Shown here piece after piece: positions 54,624 to 62,093 of a DNA stretch of 64,000 nucleotides. The position numbers and the translations under genes are program-made. How positions within the stretch are numbered: position 1 is the stretch's first letter; every line of letters starts with the position of its first letter. The stretch spans positions 40,963 through 104,962 of the forward strand of contig JBFMFB010000004.1 in NCBI GenBank assembly GCA_040752115.1, given 5' to 3'. The stretch is from JBFMFB01 sp040752115. Lineage in GTDB: Bacteria; Pseudomonadota; Gammaproteobacteria; Burkholderiales; Sulfuricellaceae. The notes beneath the pieces were generated by a model, which worked only from the letters and a program-made list of their open reading frames with translations, was not told the DNA's origin and made no database searches.

Positions 54624-54748
54624 CCCAATCTAGACTTGATTCGTTACACCGCCGCCGCGCTCTGCAGATTTGGTCTCGCCATAACGTTCGCCCTCCTCAC
54701 GTTAGTCTCGCCCAATCTAAGGCGCCCTGCGCTACACCGCCGCCGCGC
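54624..54748. repeat. Short direct duplication between atpG and atpD
   Basis: CCCAATCTA ... TACACCGCCGCCGCGC occurs at 54624-54660 and again at 54711-54748, offset by 87-88 bases. The second copy covers the last codons of atpG; the first is non-coding. It points to a small tandem duplication that widened the atpG-atpD gap. Confidence 0.6.
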
Positions 54749-55595
54749 CGCCGACGATTTCAGACAGCTCCTTGGTAATCGCCGCTTGCCGGGCCTTGTT
54801 GTAAACCAGCTTGAGATCGCCGATAACGGTCTTGGCGTTGTCGGAGGCGGCCTTCATCGCCACCATGCGCGCGCTCTGTTCGGACGCCATATTTTCAGCT
54901 ACCGCGTGGTACACCAGCGACTCGATATAGCGCACCATCAGCTCGTCGATCACGTCCTTGGCATCCGGCTCATAGATATAGTCCCAGTGCCCGGCCGCGG
55001 AACCCAGCTGTTCGCCGCTCAGCGGCAACAGCTGCTCGACCATCGGTTCCTGTTTCATGGTGTTGACGAAACGGTTGTAGCAGACGTACAGAGCATCGAT
55101 CTCGCCGGCAGTATAGGCATCCAGCATGACTTTCACCGGGCCAATCAGCTTCCCCAGGTGAGGCGTGTCGCCGAGCCCGGAAAGATGGGACCTGACGTTC
55201 GCGCCTAGCCGCGACATGAACCCCACCCCCTTATTGCCGATGGCGCAAACCTGCACACCGACCTTCTCGCCTTCCCACGCCTTCATCCTGTTCAACGCGA
55301 GGCGCAGGATGTTGCTGTTGAGGCCGCCACACAACCCTTTGTCCGAGGTCACCACGATCACGCCGACGTTCTTCACGCTGTCGCGCTTGACCACGAACGG
55401 GTGCTTGTATTCCGGGTGTGCGAAGGAGAGATGCGCCGCTACGTTGCGAATCTTTTCCGCATACGGGCGGGCGGCCCGCATCCGATCCTGCGCCTTGCGC
55501 ATTTTCGAAGCGGCCACCATTTCCATCGCACGTGTGATCTTGCGCGTGTTTTCCACGCTTTTGATCTTGGAGCGTATTTCCTTGCTGCCTGGCAT
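54732..55595 (-). CDS. atpG: ATP synthase F1 subunit gamma
   Basis: A 287-residue central-stalk subunit. The N-terminal helix SKEIRSKIKSVENTRKITRAM, the block VVTSDKGLCGGLNSN, and the C-terminal ASDNAKTVIGDLKLVYNKAR are conserved. It rotates within the alpha3beta3 ring. Confidence 0.98.
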   Translation of the reverse strand: MPGSKEIRSKIKSVENTRKITRAMEMVAASKMRKAQDRMRAARPYAEKIRNVAAHLSFAHPEYKHPFVVKRDSVKNVGVIVVTSDKGLCGGLNSNILRLALNRMKAWEGEKVGVQVCAIGNKGVGFMSRLGANVRSHLSGLGDTPHLGKLIGPVKVMLDAYTAGEIDALYVCYNRFVNTMKQEPMVEQLLPLSGEQLGSAAGHWDYIYEPDAKDVIDELMVRYIESLVYHAVAENMASEQSARMVAMKAASDNAKTVIGDLKLVYNKARQAAITKELSEIVGGAAAV

Positions 55596-55609
55596 TTAGG
55601 AACTCCGGC

Positions 55610-57151
55610 TTAGTAAACGGCGGTCGCCTTGAAATCCTCGATGGCTGCGGTCAGCGCTTTCTCGTCGTCGCCGCCGAGGTCTTTGGTGGATTCGATCTTG
55701 TCCATCAGGCTCTTGTACTTGGATTTCATGAACGCCTGTAGCGCAGATTCGAAGGCCAGCGCCTTGTTCACCGCCACATCGTCGAGATAGCCTTTGTTCG
55801 CCGCTAACAGCGTTACAGCCATTTCGGCTACGCTCATCGGTGCATACTGGATCTGCTTCATCAATTCGGTAACCATGCGGCCGCGCTCGAGCTGCTTGCG
55901 GGTCGCCTCGTCCAGATCGGAAGCGAACTGCGCGAACGCGGCCAGTTCACGATACTGCGCCAGCGCCAGACGCACGCCGCCGCCCAGTTTCCTGATGACC
56001 TTGGTCTGCGCGGCGCCGCCGACGCGGGACACCGAAATACCGGCGTTGATCGCGGGACGGATACCGGCGTTGAACAGGTCGGTTTCCAGGAAGATCTGGC
56101 CGTCGGTAATGGAAATCACGTTGGTCGGCACGAATGCGGACACGTCGCCGGCCTGGGTTTCGATCACCGGCAGGGCCGTCAGCGAACCGGTCTTGCCCTT
56201 GACTTCGCCGTTGGTGAACTTCTCGACGAATTCTTCGTTCACGCGCGCAGCGCGCTCCAGCAGACGGGAGTGCAGATAGAACACGTCGCCAGGATATGCT
56301 TCGCGGCCCGGCGGACGGCGCAGCAGCAGGGATATCTGGCGGTAGGCCCAAGCCTGCTTGGTCAGGTCGTCATAAACGATCAGGGCATCTTCGCCGCGGT
56401 CGCGGAAGTACTCGCCCATGGTGCAGCCGGCGTAGGCAGCGATGTACTGCATCGCGGCGGATTCCGACGACGAGGCAGCAACGACTGTGGTATAACCCAT
56501 CGCGCCGTGCTCTTCCAGTTTGCGCACCACGTTGGCGATGGTCGAGGCCTTCTGCCCGATCGCCACGTAGATGCACTTCATGTTCTGGCCCTTTTGGTTG
56601 ATGATGGCATCAACCGCAACTGCCGTCTTACCCGTCTGGCGATCGCCGATGATCAGCTCGCGCTGACCGCGGCCGATCGGCACCATCGAGTCGATCGCCT
56701 TAAGGCCGGTTTGCACCGGCTGGGACACGGATTTGCGGGCGATCACGCCTGGCGCCACCTTTTCGATCTTGTCGGTAAGCTTGGCGTTGACCGGCCCCTT
56801 GCCGTCGATCGGGCGGCCCAGCGCGTCGACTACGCGACCGATCAGTTCGGGACCGACCGGCACCTCCAGAATACGGCCGGTGCACTTGCACACGTCGCCT
56901 TCCGTGATGTGTTCGTAGTCACCCAGAACCACCGCACCGACAGAATCGCGCTCAAGGTTCAGCGCCAGACCGAACGTGTTGCCGGGGAATTCGATCATTT
57001 CGCCGGCCATCACGTTGGACAGGCCGTGGATGCGGACGATACCGTCGGTAACCGAAATCACGGTGCCTTGCGTGCGCGCTTCGGCGCCGGGAGCGAAGCT
57101 CTCTAATCTGCTTTTAATCAGTTCACTGATTTCCGATGTGGATAACTGCAT
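55610..57151 (-). CDS. atpA: ATP synthase F1 subunit alpha
   Basis: A 513-residue non-catalytic nucleotide-binding subunit. Walker A GDRQTGKTAVAVD, ALIVYDDLTKQAWAYRQISL and LLRRPPGREAYPGDVFYLHSR contain the arginine finger region. Fits the standard length. Confidence 0.98.
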   Translation of the reverse strand: MQLSTSEISELIKSRLESFAPGAEARTQGTVISVTDGIVRIHGLSNVMAGEMIEFPGNTFGLALNLERDSVGAVVLGDYEHITEGDVCKCTGRILEVPVGPELIGRVVDALGRPIDGKGPVNAKLTDKIEKVAPGVIARKSVSQPVQTGLKAIDSMVPIGRGQRELIIGDRQTGKTAVAVDAIINQKGQNMKCIYVAIGQKASTIANVVRKLEEHGAMGYTTVVAASSSESAAMQYIAAYAGCTMGEYFRDRGEDALIVYDDLTKQAWAYRQISLLLRRPPGREAYPGDVFYLHSRLLERAARVNEEFVEKFTNGEVKGKTGSLTALPVIETQAGDVSAFVPTNVISITDGQIFLETDLFNAGIRPAINAGISVSRVGGAAQTKVIRKLGGGVRLALAQYRELAAFAQFASDLDEATRKQLERGRMVTELMKQIQYAPMSVAEMAVTLLAANKGYLDDVAVNKALAFESALQAFMKSKYKSLMDKIESTKDLGGDDEKALTAAIEDFKATAVY

Positions 57152-57160
57152 TCCTATCTC

Positions 57161-57697
57161 CTAACCTTTCAGCGTATAGGCCAGCTCTTGCAGCCGGCCA
57201 CGGACTGAGGCGTCGATGACCGTATCGCCGACGACAATTTTGATCCCGCCAATGATTTCCGGGTCCACTGACACGCGTGCTTCGATCTTGCGGTTGAACT
57301 TGGTTTCCAGATGCTTGACCAGGCTTTTTACCTGAGTATCGTCCGGCTTTGCGGCAGCGGTAATTTCCGCTTCCAGCACGCCTTCGTCCTGCGCTTTCAA
57401 CTCCTCGAAAATCGCGGCGATCTGCGGCAGCAACGAGAGCCGGCCATATTCGACCAGCAACTTGATCAGGTTTACGCCGGCGGCATCGAGCTTGTCGCCG
57501 CAGACGGACAGGAAAACCCTTTCCACGTCGGCCGCCGAATTCTTGGGATTCTCGACAAGGGCTCGCATCTGCGCATCCGCGGCAACCGCCGAGGCGAAAG
57601 CCAGCATTTCAGACCAGCGTGTCAGCGCATTTTTTTCCTTTGCCAGGCGATACACCGCCACGGCATAAGGTCTTGCTATGGTTACCGCTTCAGCCAT
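57161..57697 (-). CDS. atpH: ATP synthase F1 subunit delta
   Basis: A 178-residue delta subunit of the peripheral stalk: N-terminal ARPYAVAVYRLAKEKNAL and C-terminal DPEIIGGIKIVVGDTVIDASVRGRL. It joins F1 to subunit b. Confidence 0.97.
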   Translation of the reverse strand: MAEAVTIARPYAVAVYRLAKEKNALTRWSEMLAFASAVAADAQMRALVENPKNSAADVERVFLSVCGDKLDAAGVNLIKLLVEYGRLSLLPQIAAIFEELKAQDEGVLEAEITAAAKPDDTQVKSLVKHLETKFNRKIEARVSVDPEIIGGIKIVVGDTVIDASVRGRLQELAYTLKG

Positions 57698-57704
57698 GAT
57701 CGTC

Positions 57705-58175
57705 CTAGAGCTCGTTAGCGATGGCGGTCAGCATCTCGGCATGCGCCTTGGCATCGATCTCGCGACGCAGAATTTTCTCCGCGCCCCGGACCGCCAGCTC
57801 CGACACTTGCTGCCGCAAGGCTTCCTTGGCCCGGTTCACTTCCTGCTCGATCTCTGCCTTGGCTCCGGCCAGAATGCGATCGCCTTCGGTCTTGGCGTTG
57901 TTTTTTGCCTCTTCGACCACTTCGGCAGCACGCTTTTCGGCCTGCGCAATAATCTCGGAAGCCTTTTCCTTTGCGGTGTGCAGCTCCTGCGTGGCGCGCT
58001 TCGCAGCCAACTCCAGCTCGTGCTTGCCGCGATCTGCCGCCGCGAGCCCATCCGCAATCTGCTTTTGGCGCGACGCCAAGGCAGTCATGATGGGCGGCCA
58101 AACAAACTTCATGCAGAACCACACGAACATGATGAACATGATCGTCTGGCCGAGAAGGGTTGCATTGATGTTCAT
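57705..58175 (-). CDS. atpF: ATP synthase Fo subunit b
   Basis: A 156-residue protein with one N-terminal membrane helix (LLGQTIMFIMFVWFCMKFVW) and a long charged Ala-rich coiled coil. It forms the peripheral stalk dimer. Confidence 0.97.
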   Translation of the reverse strand: MNINATLLGQTIMFIMFVWFCMKFVWPPIMTALASRQKQIADGLAAADRGKHELELAAKRATQELHTAKEKASEIIAQAEKRAAEVVEEAKNNAKTEGDRILAGAKAEIEQEVNRAKEALRQQVSELAVRGAEKILRREIDAKAHAEMLTAIANEL

Positions 58176-58214
58176 GCAGAAACCTTTCTAGTGGTTAGAT
58201 GCCAGGGGCAACCG

Positions 58215-58451
58215 TTACTTGCCTGCCACCGCGAACAGAACGTACATGGCGAGACCGACAGCAATCATCGGTACCGCATCGACCAGACCCATCACCACGA
58301 AAAACTGAGTGCGCAGCATGGGGATCAGCTCGGGCTGACGGGCAGCGCCTTCAAGGAAGCGGCCACCGAGAATACCGATGCCAACAGCAGCGCCCAGCGC
58401 GCCCAAACCCATCATGATCGCGCCGGCGATAAACAGCAATGCTTGTTCCAT
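58215..58451 (-). CDS. atpE: ATP synthase Fo subunit c
   Basis: A 78-residue hairpin of two membrane helices joined by the polar loop ARQPELIP. The proton-binding carboxylate is Asp58 (GLVDAVPMIAVGL). Residues around it match H+-translocating rather than Na+-translocating c subunits. Confidence 0.98.
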   Translation of the reverse strand: MEQALLFIAGAIMMGLGALGAAVGIGILGGRFLEGAARQPELIPMLRTQFFVVMGLVDAVPMIAVGLAMYVLFAVAGK

Positions 58452-58497
58452 TTGGTTCTCCTGTTAAAGTCAAAAATAAAGTGATGCAAACCCGAAA

Positions 58498-59325
58498 TCA
58501 GTGATGTTCCTGATGCGCCATATCCAGATAGACGATGGTCAGCGTCATGAAAATGAACGCTTGCAGCGTGACGATCAGGATATGGAAAATCGCCCACGGC
58601 AGGGACAACGTCCACTGCACCCAGAAAGGCAACAGCGCGATCAAGATGAAGATCATTTCGCCGGCGTACATGTTGCCGAACAGACGCAGCGCCAGCGAAA
58701 CCGGTTTGGAGATCAGGTTGACGCCTTCAAGAAACAGGTTGGCGGGCAACCCCCATTTACCAAAGGGCTGGAGCGTCAATTCGCCGACGAAACCGCCCAC
58801 GCCCTTGATCTTGATGCTATAAAAAATGACCAGGAAAAATACGGCGAAAGACATGCCGAAAGTCGCATTCGGATCGGTGCTTGGCACGACCTTGAGGTAT
58901 GGCACCCCGAGCGCGTGGGCGACGAAAGGCAGGTAATCGATCGGCAGAAGATCCATCAGGTTCATCAGGAAAATCCACACGAAGATCGTCAGCGCAAGCG
59001 GGGCAACCAGATCGTTCTTGCCGCCGGCAAAGGAGCCGCGCACACTGCTGTCGATAAACTCGACCACCCATTCGACGAAGTTCTGCAGCCCGCCAGGAAT
59101 GCCCGTGGTCGCCTGTTTTGCCGCTTTCGAAAAGAAAAACAGAAAAACCAGACCCAGCAACAACGAGATGCCGAGGGTATCCACATTGATGGCCCAGAAC
59201 CCCATTTCCTTGGCCTCGGCCGCACTGTGCGCGACCCCCCAGGAACCATCCGGCAACTGCCCGAAAGTCAGGTTCTGCAGGTGGTGCTTGATATATTCCG
59301 TCGAGGTGAGTGTTTCGCTAGACAT
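58498..59325 (-). CDS. atpB: ATP synthase Fo subunit a
   Basis: A 275-residue membrane subunit. The essential Arg is in SLALRLFGNMYAGEMIF and the C-terminal helix has VTLQAFIFMTLTIVYLDMA. The N-terminal STEYIKHHLQNLTFG is typical of betaproteobacteria. It provides the proton half-channels. Confidence 0.98.
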   Translation of the reverse strand: MSSETLTSTEYIKHHLQNLTFGQLPDGSWGVAHSAAEAKEMGFWAINVDTLGISLLLGLVFLFFFSKAAKQATTGIPGGLQNFVEWVVEFIDSSVRGSFAGGKNDLVAPLALTIFVWIFLMNLMDLLPIDYLPFVAHALGVPYLKVVPSTDPNATFGMSFAVFFLVIFYSIKIKGVGGFVGELTLQPFGKWGLPANLFLEGVNLISKPVSLALRLFGNMYAGEMIFILIALLPFWVQWTLSLPWAIFHILIVTLQAFIFMTLTIVYLDMAHQEHH

Positions 59326-59328
59326 TTA

Positions 59329-59697
59329 TTACTCTATCCCACGCGTAAATTGAGAGACTATCAAGGTCAGCTGACCCAGCACAAAACCGGCCAAAACCGG
59401 CAGAGGCGCCAATCCCAGCGGCCCCATGCCCACCGCCAACAACAGGCTGATGGCCAGGAAGCGCGCGAGGCTGGCACGGTAAAACTCGCGCAGCTGTTTT
59501 TGCGCATCCACCGGCGGCCTGTGCTTGCCCTGCCGCACATACCACACCAGCAGCATCTTGTTTGCCAGCGCGACCGCCGCCCCGTAAAAGGCGGCGTGGG
59601 CTGCCTGTAAACCCTGCAGGTAATAAAATAATGCGGCGCCCGCTATGCCCGCTATTACTTGCGCGCTGACCGCGCGATACGCGGCGGTTCTCGCCAT
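59329..59697 (-). CDS. atpI: ATP synthase subunit I
   Basis: A 122-residue membrane protein with four hydrophobic segments (for example VIAGIAGAALFYYLQGLQAA and FLAISLLLAVGMGPLGLAPL). First gene of the operon; AtpI helps c-ring assembly. Sequence is weakly conserved, so the call rests partly on position. Confidence 0.88.
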   Translation of the reverse strand: MARTAAYRAVSAQVIAGIAGAALFYYLQGLQAAHAAFYGAAVALANKMLLVWYVRQGKHRPPVDAQKQLREFYRASLARFLAISLLLAVGMGPLGLAPLPVLAGFVLGQLTLIVSQFTRGIE

Positions 59698-59720
59698 GGC
59701 GCCACATCAAAAAAGGGGCA

Positions 59721-59749
59721 ATTTTAGAGTACCCTGGAGGATACGTCAA
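59721..59749 (-). promoter_or_regulatory. Sigma70-type promoter of the atp operon
   Basis: On the minus strand TTGACG (59749-59744), 17-base spacer, TAAAAT (59726-59721). The predicted transcript starts near 59714, 17 bases before the atpI ATG. It is the closest match to consensus in this half of the window. Confidence 0.75.
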
Positions 59750-59822
59750 CCTTCGCGCCAAGATAAGCAGGGGTTTTTGTCTTTATTATTGCCCCGCTTC
59801 GGCGTCGAATGGGCACGCATAC

Positions 59823-60656
59823 TCACAGCTTGACGAGTATGCCGTCAAGCTGCTCGATGCTGGAGTAGTCGATAATGAGTTTGCCCTTGCCGCTCTTGTT
59901 GTGTTTCAGCGTCACGCGAGTGCCAAGCCTTTCCGCCACCTCTTCCTGCAGCAACAGAATGTCGCGGTCGGGAGTGGGCTTCGGCGGAGCGGGCTTCAGC
60001 AAGCGCTGAACCAGCCGTTCGGTCTCGCGCACCGAAAGTTGTTTCTTGACGACCTCGTGCCCCACCTCGATCTGCCGGGCGCTGCCGAGAGCGAGCAAAG
60101 CGCGTGCATGGCCCATGTCGATTTTATTCTGCATCAGCATGTCCTGTACCGGCGCCGCCAGATTCAACAGCCGTAGCAGGTTGCTTACTGCGCTGCGCGA
60201 GCGTCCCACTGCTTCCGCGGCAGACTGATGAGTCAGGTGGAATTCGCTGATGAGACGTTGGACGCCAGCAGCTTCTTCGAGCGGATTAAGATTTTCGCGC
60301 TGGATATTTTCGATCAGCGCCATGGCCAACGCCGCTTCATCCGGAATCTCGCGCAGCAACACCGGCACCTCTGCCAGGCCGGCGAGTCGCGCCGCCCGCC
60401 ACCGCCGTTCGCCGGCGATGATTTCGTAGTGACCATCGCCGTCCTTCTGCCGGGCGAGAATCGGCTGCATGATCCCCTGCGCCTTGATTGAATCGGCCAG
60501 CTGCTGCAGCGAATCCTGGTCCATGTGGGTGCGCGGCTGATATTTGCCGGGCTCCAGCTGGGTAACCGGTACGTTCAGCATCGTTTCGCCCCTCGGCTCT
60601 ACATCGTTCGCCAACAAAGCGTCGAGCCCCCGCCCCAAGCCTTTCAATTTAGCCAT
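59823..60656 (-). CDS. parB: Chromosome-partitioning protein ParB
   Basis: A 277-residue ParB from ATG 60656 (MAKLKGLGRGLDALL). The CTPase/ParB box (MALIENIQRENLNPLEEA, GERRWRAARLAGL) is followed by the helix-turn-helix (HLTHQSAAEAVGRSRSAVSNLLRL) and a C-terminal dimerisation part. A longer start at 60899 runs into parA. It binds parS sites near the origin; no parS consensus was found in this window. Confidence 0.97.
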   Translation of the reverse strand: MAKLKGLGRGLDALLANDVEPRGETMLNVPVTQLEPGKYQPRTHMDQDSLQQLADSIKAQGIMQPILARQKDGDGHYEIIAGERRWRAARLAGLAEVPVLLREIPDEAALAMALIENIQRENLNPLEEAAGVQRLISEFHLTHQSAAEAVGRSRSAVSNLLRLLNLAAPVQDMLMQNKIDMGHARALLALGSARQIEVGHEVVKKQLSVRETERLVQRLLKPAPPKPTPDRDILLLQEEVAERLGTRVTLKHNKSGKGKLIIDYSSIEQLDGILVKL

Positions 60657-60681
60657 GTTTGTCTGTCCTGATCCTAATTGA

Positions 60682-61467
60682 TTATGCAATTGCTGGGGAA
60701 CTGGCGCCCTGCTTTCTGAGCATCTCCCCGGCCAGCGCAAGATACGCCTGGGCGCCCTTTGAGCTTCGATCGTGATACAGCGCCGGCATGCCGAAGCTCG
60801 GTGCCTCGGCGAGTCGGATGTTACGCGGAATGACGGTACTGTAAACTTTGTCGCCGAAGTGCTGCTGCAGCTGTGCCGAAACCTGCTGCGCCAAGGCATT
60901 GCGCGGATCGAACATGGTGCGAAGCAATCCCTCGATTTCCAGGTCTGGATTGAGATGGGCGCGCACCCGTTTGATGGTCTGTACCAGATCGCTCAAACCC
61001 TCCAGCGCGTAGTATTCGCACTGCATCGGAATCATCACCGCATGGGCAGCAGCGAGTCCGTTCACGGTCAGCAGGTTTAGGGCAGGGGGGCAATCGATCA
61101 GGATATAATCGTATTCCGTCTCGACCGCGCCCAAAGCTTTCTTCAGGTGCTTCTCGCGTTCCGGCAGATCCACCAGCTCGACCTCCGCGCCCGCTAGCTC
61201 CCGATTGGCGGGCACAAGATCATATTTGCCGTCGGGAGAAGCAACACGGACGTCTTTGAGTTCGCAGTGTTCCAGCAGCACATGGTAAACGGTTCGCGCG
61301 AGCCGGTTTTTCTCCACACCGCTGCCCATGGTGGCATTGCCCTGCGGGTCGAGGTCGATCAACAGAACTTTGCGCCTTGTAGCAGCCAGGCTGGCTGCAA
61401 GGTTTACGCTAGTGGTGGTTTTGCCCACCCCCCCTTTTTGGTTGGTGATCGCCAGAATTTTTGTCAT
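60682..61467 (-). CDS. parA: Chromosome-partitioning ATPase ParA (Soj)
   Basis: A 261-residue Walker-type ATPase with the deviant P-loop KGGVGKTT (11-18), DLDPQGNATMGSG and DYILIDCPPALNLLT. It positions ParB-bound origins. The ATG overlaps the rsmG stop (ATGA, 61464-61467). Confidence 0.97.
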   Translation of the reverse strand: MTKILAITNQKGGVGKTTTSVNLAASLAATRRKVLLIDLDPQGNATMGSGVEKNRLARTVYHVLLEHCELKDVRVASPDGKYDLVPANRELAGAEVELVDLPEREKHLKKALGAVETEYDYILIDCPPALNLLTVNGLAAAHAVMIPMQCEYYALEGLSDLVQTIKRVRAHLNPDLEIEGLLRTMFDPRNALAQQVSAQLQQHFGDKVYSTVIPRNIRLAEAPSFGMPALYHDRSSKGAQAYLALAGEMLRKQGASSPAIA

Positions 61468-62093
61468 GGTTCGTTCCCTTTCAAAACAACCAAATGCCGT
61501 TGCGCCTCCAGTCCGGGCACGTCGAGCGCGACAACCTGCTGCAGCCCGGCTTGAGGCGGCAGCTGCGCTAGCTCGTCATAGGGGTGGAGCCCCTTCATTC
61601 CGAGCAGCGACCCTCCAGGCCGGCACAAATGCCCGGCGAGCCGCACAAATTCAACCAAATCGGAAAAAGCGCGGGAAATCACGGTATCAAACCGGTGGGG
61701 TGGTTGCCATGCCTCAACCCTCTCGCACACGACCGAAACGTTGGTCAGACCTAGCTCGATGCAGACTTGTCGCAGAAAAGTCGTTTTCTTGTGATTGCTG
61801 TCAAGCAGCGTAACTTGCAGATCGGGCCGAGCAAGCGCCAAAGGAATCCCCGGCAAGCCGGCGCCGCTGCCAACATCAAGTAAAGTGTGCCCATTGATGA
61901 ATGGCAACACCGCCAGACTGTCGAGTATGTGGTGAGTCAGCATTTGCTGCGGCTCTCGTATGGCTGTGAGGTTGTAGACCTTGTTCCACTTCGCCAGCAG
62001 CGCCAGATAGGCGAGCAGCTTCTTCCGGGTTTCCGCGTCGAGCTGCAGGTCGAGCTGCACCAAACCTGCCGCAAGCTTTTCGTCCATCTTCAT
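61464..62093 (-). CDS. rsmG: 16S rRNA (guanine527-N7)-methyltransferase
   Basis: A 209-residue RsmG (GidB) when started at ATG 62093, which overlaps the mnmG stop (ATGA). Signature LLAKWNKVYNLTAIREPQQM, SAM motif LLDVGSGAGLPGIPLAL and VISRAFSDLVEFVRLAG. An upstream ATG at 62120 inside mnmG is less likely. Confidence 0.95.
   Translation of the reverse strand: MKMDEKLAAGLVQLDLQLDAETRKKLLAYLALLAKWNKVYNLTAIREPQQMLTHHILDSLAVLPFINGHTLLDVGSGAGLPGIPLALARPDLQVTLLDSNHKKTTFLRQVCIELGLTNVSVVCERVEAWQPPHRFDTVISRAFSDLVEFVRLAGHLCRPGGSLLGMKGLHPYDELAQLPPQAGLQQVVALDVPGLEAQRHLVVLKGNEP

Noticed and set aside
59823..61467. parS site near parAB
   Set aside because: No match to the usual palindrome TGTTTCACGTGAAACA was seen in or around these genes.
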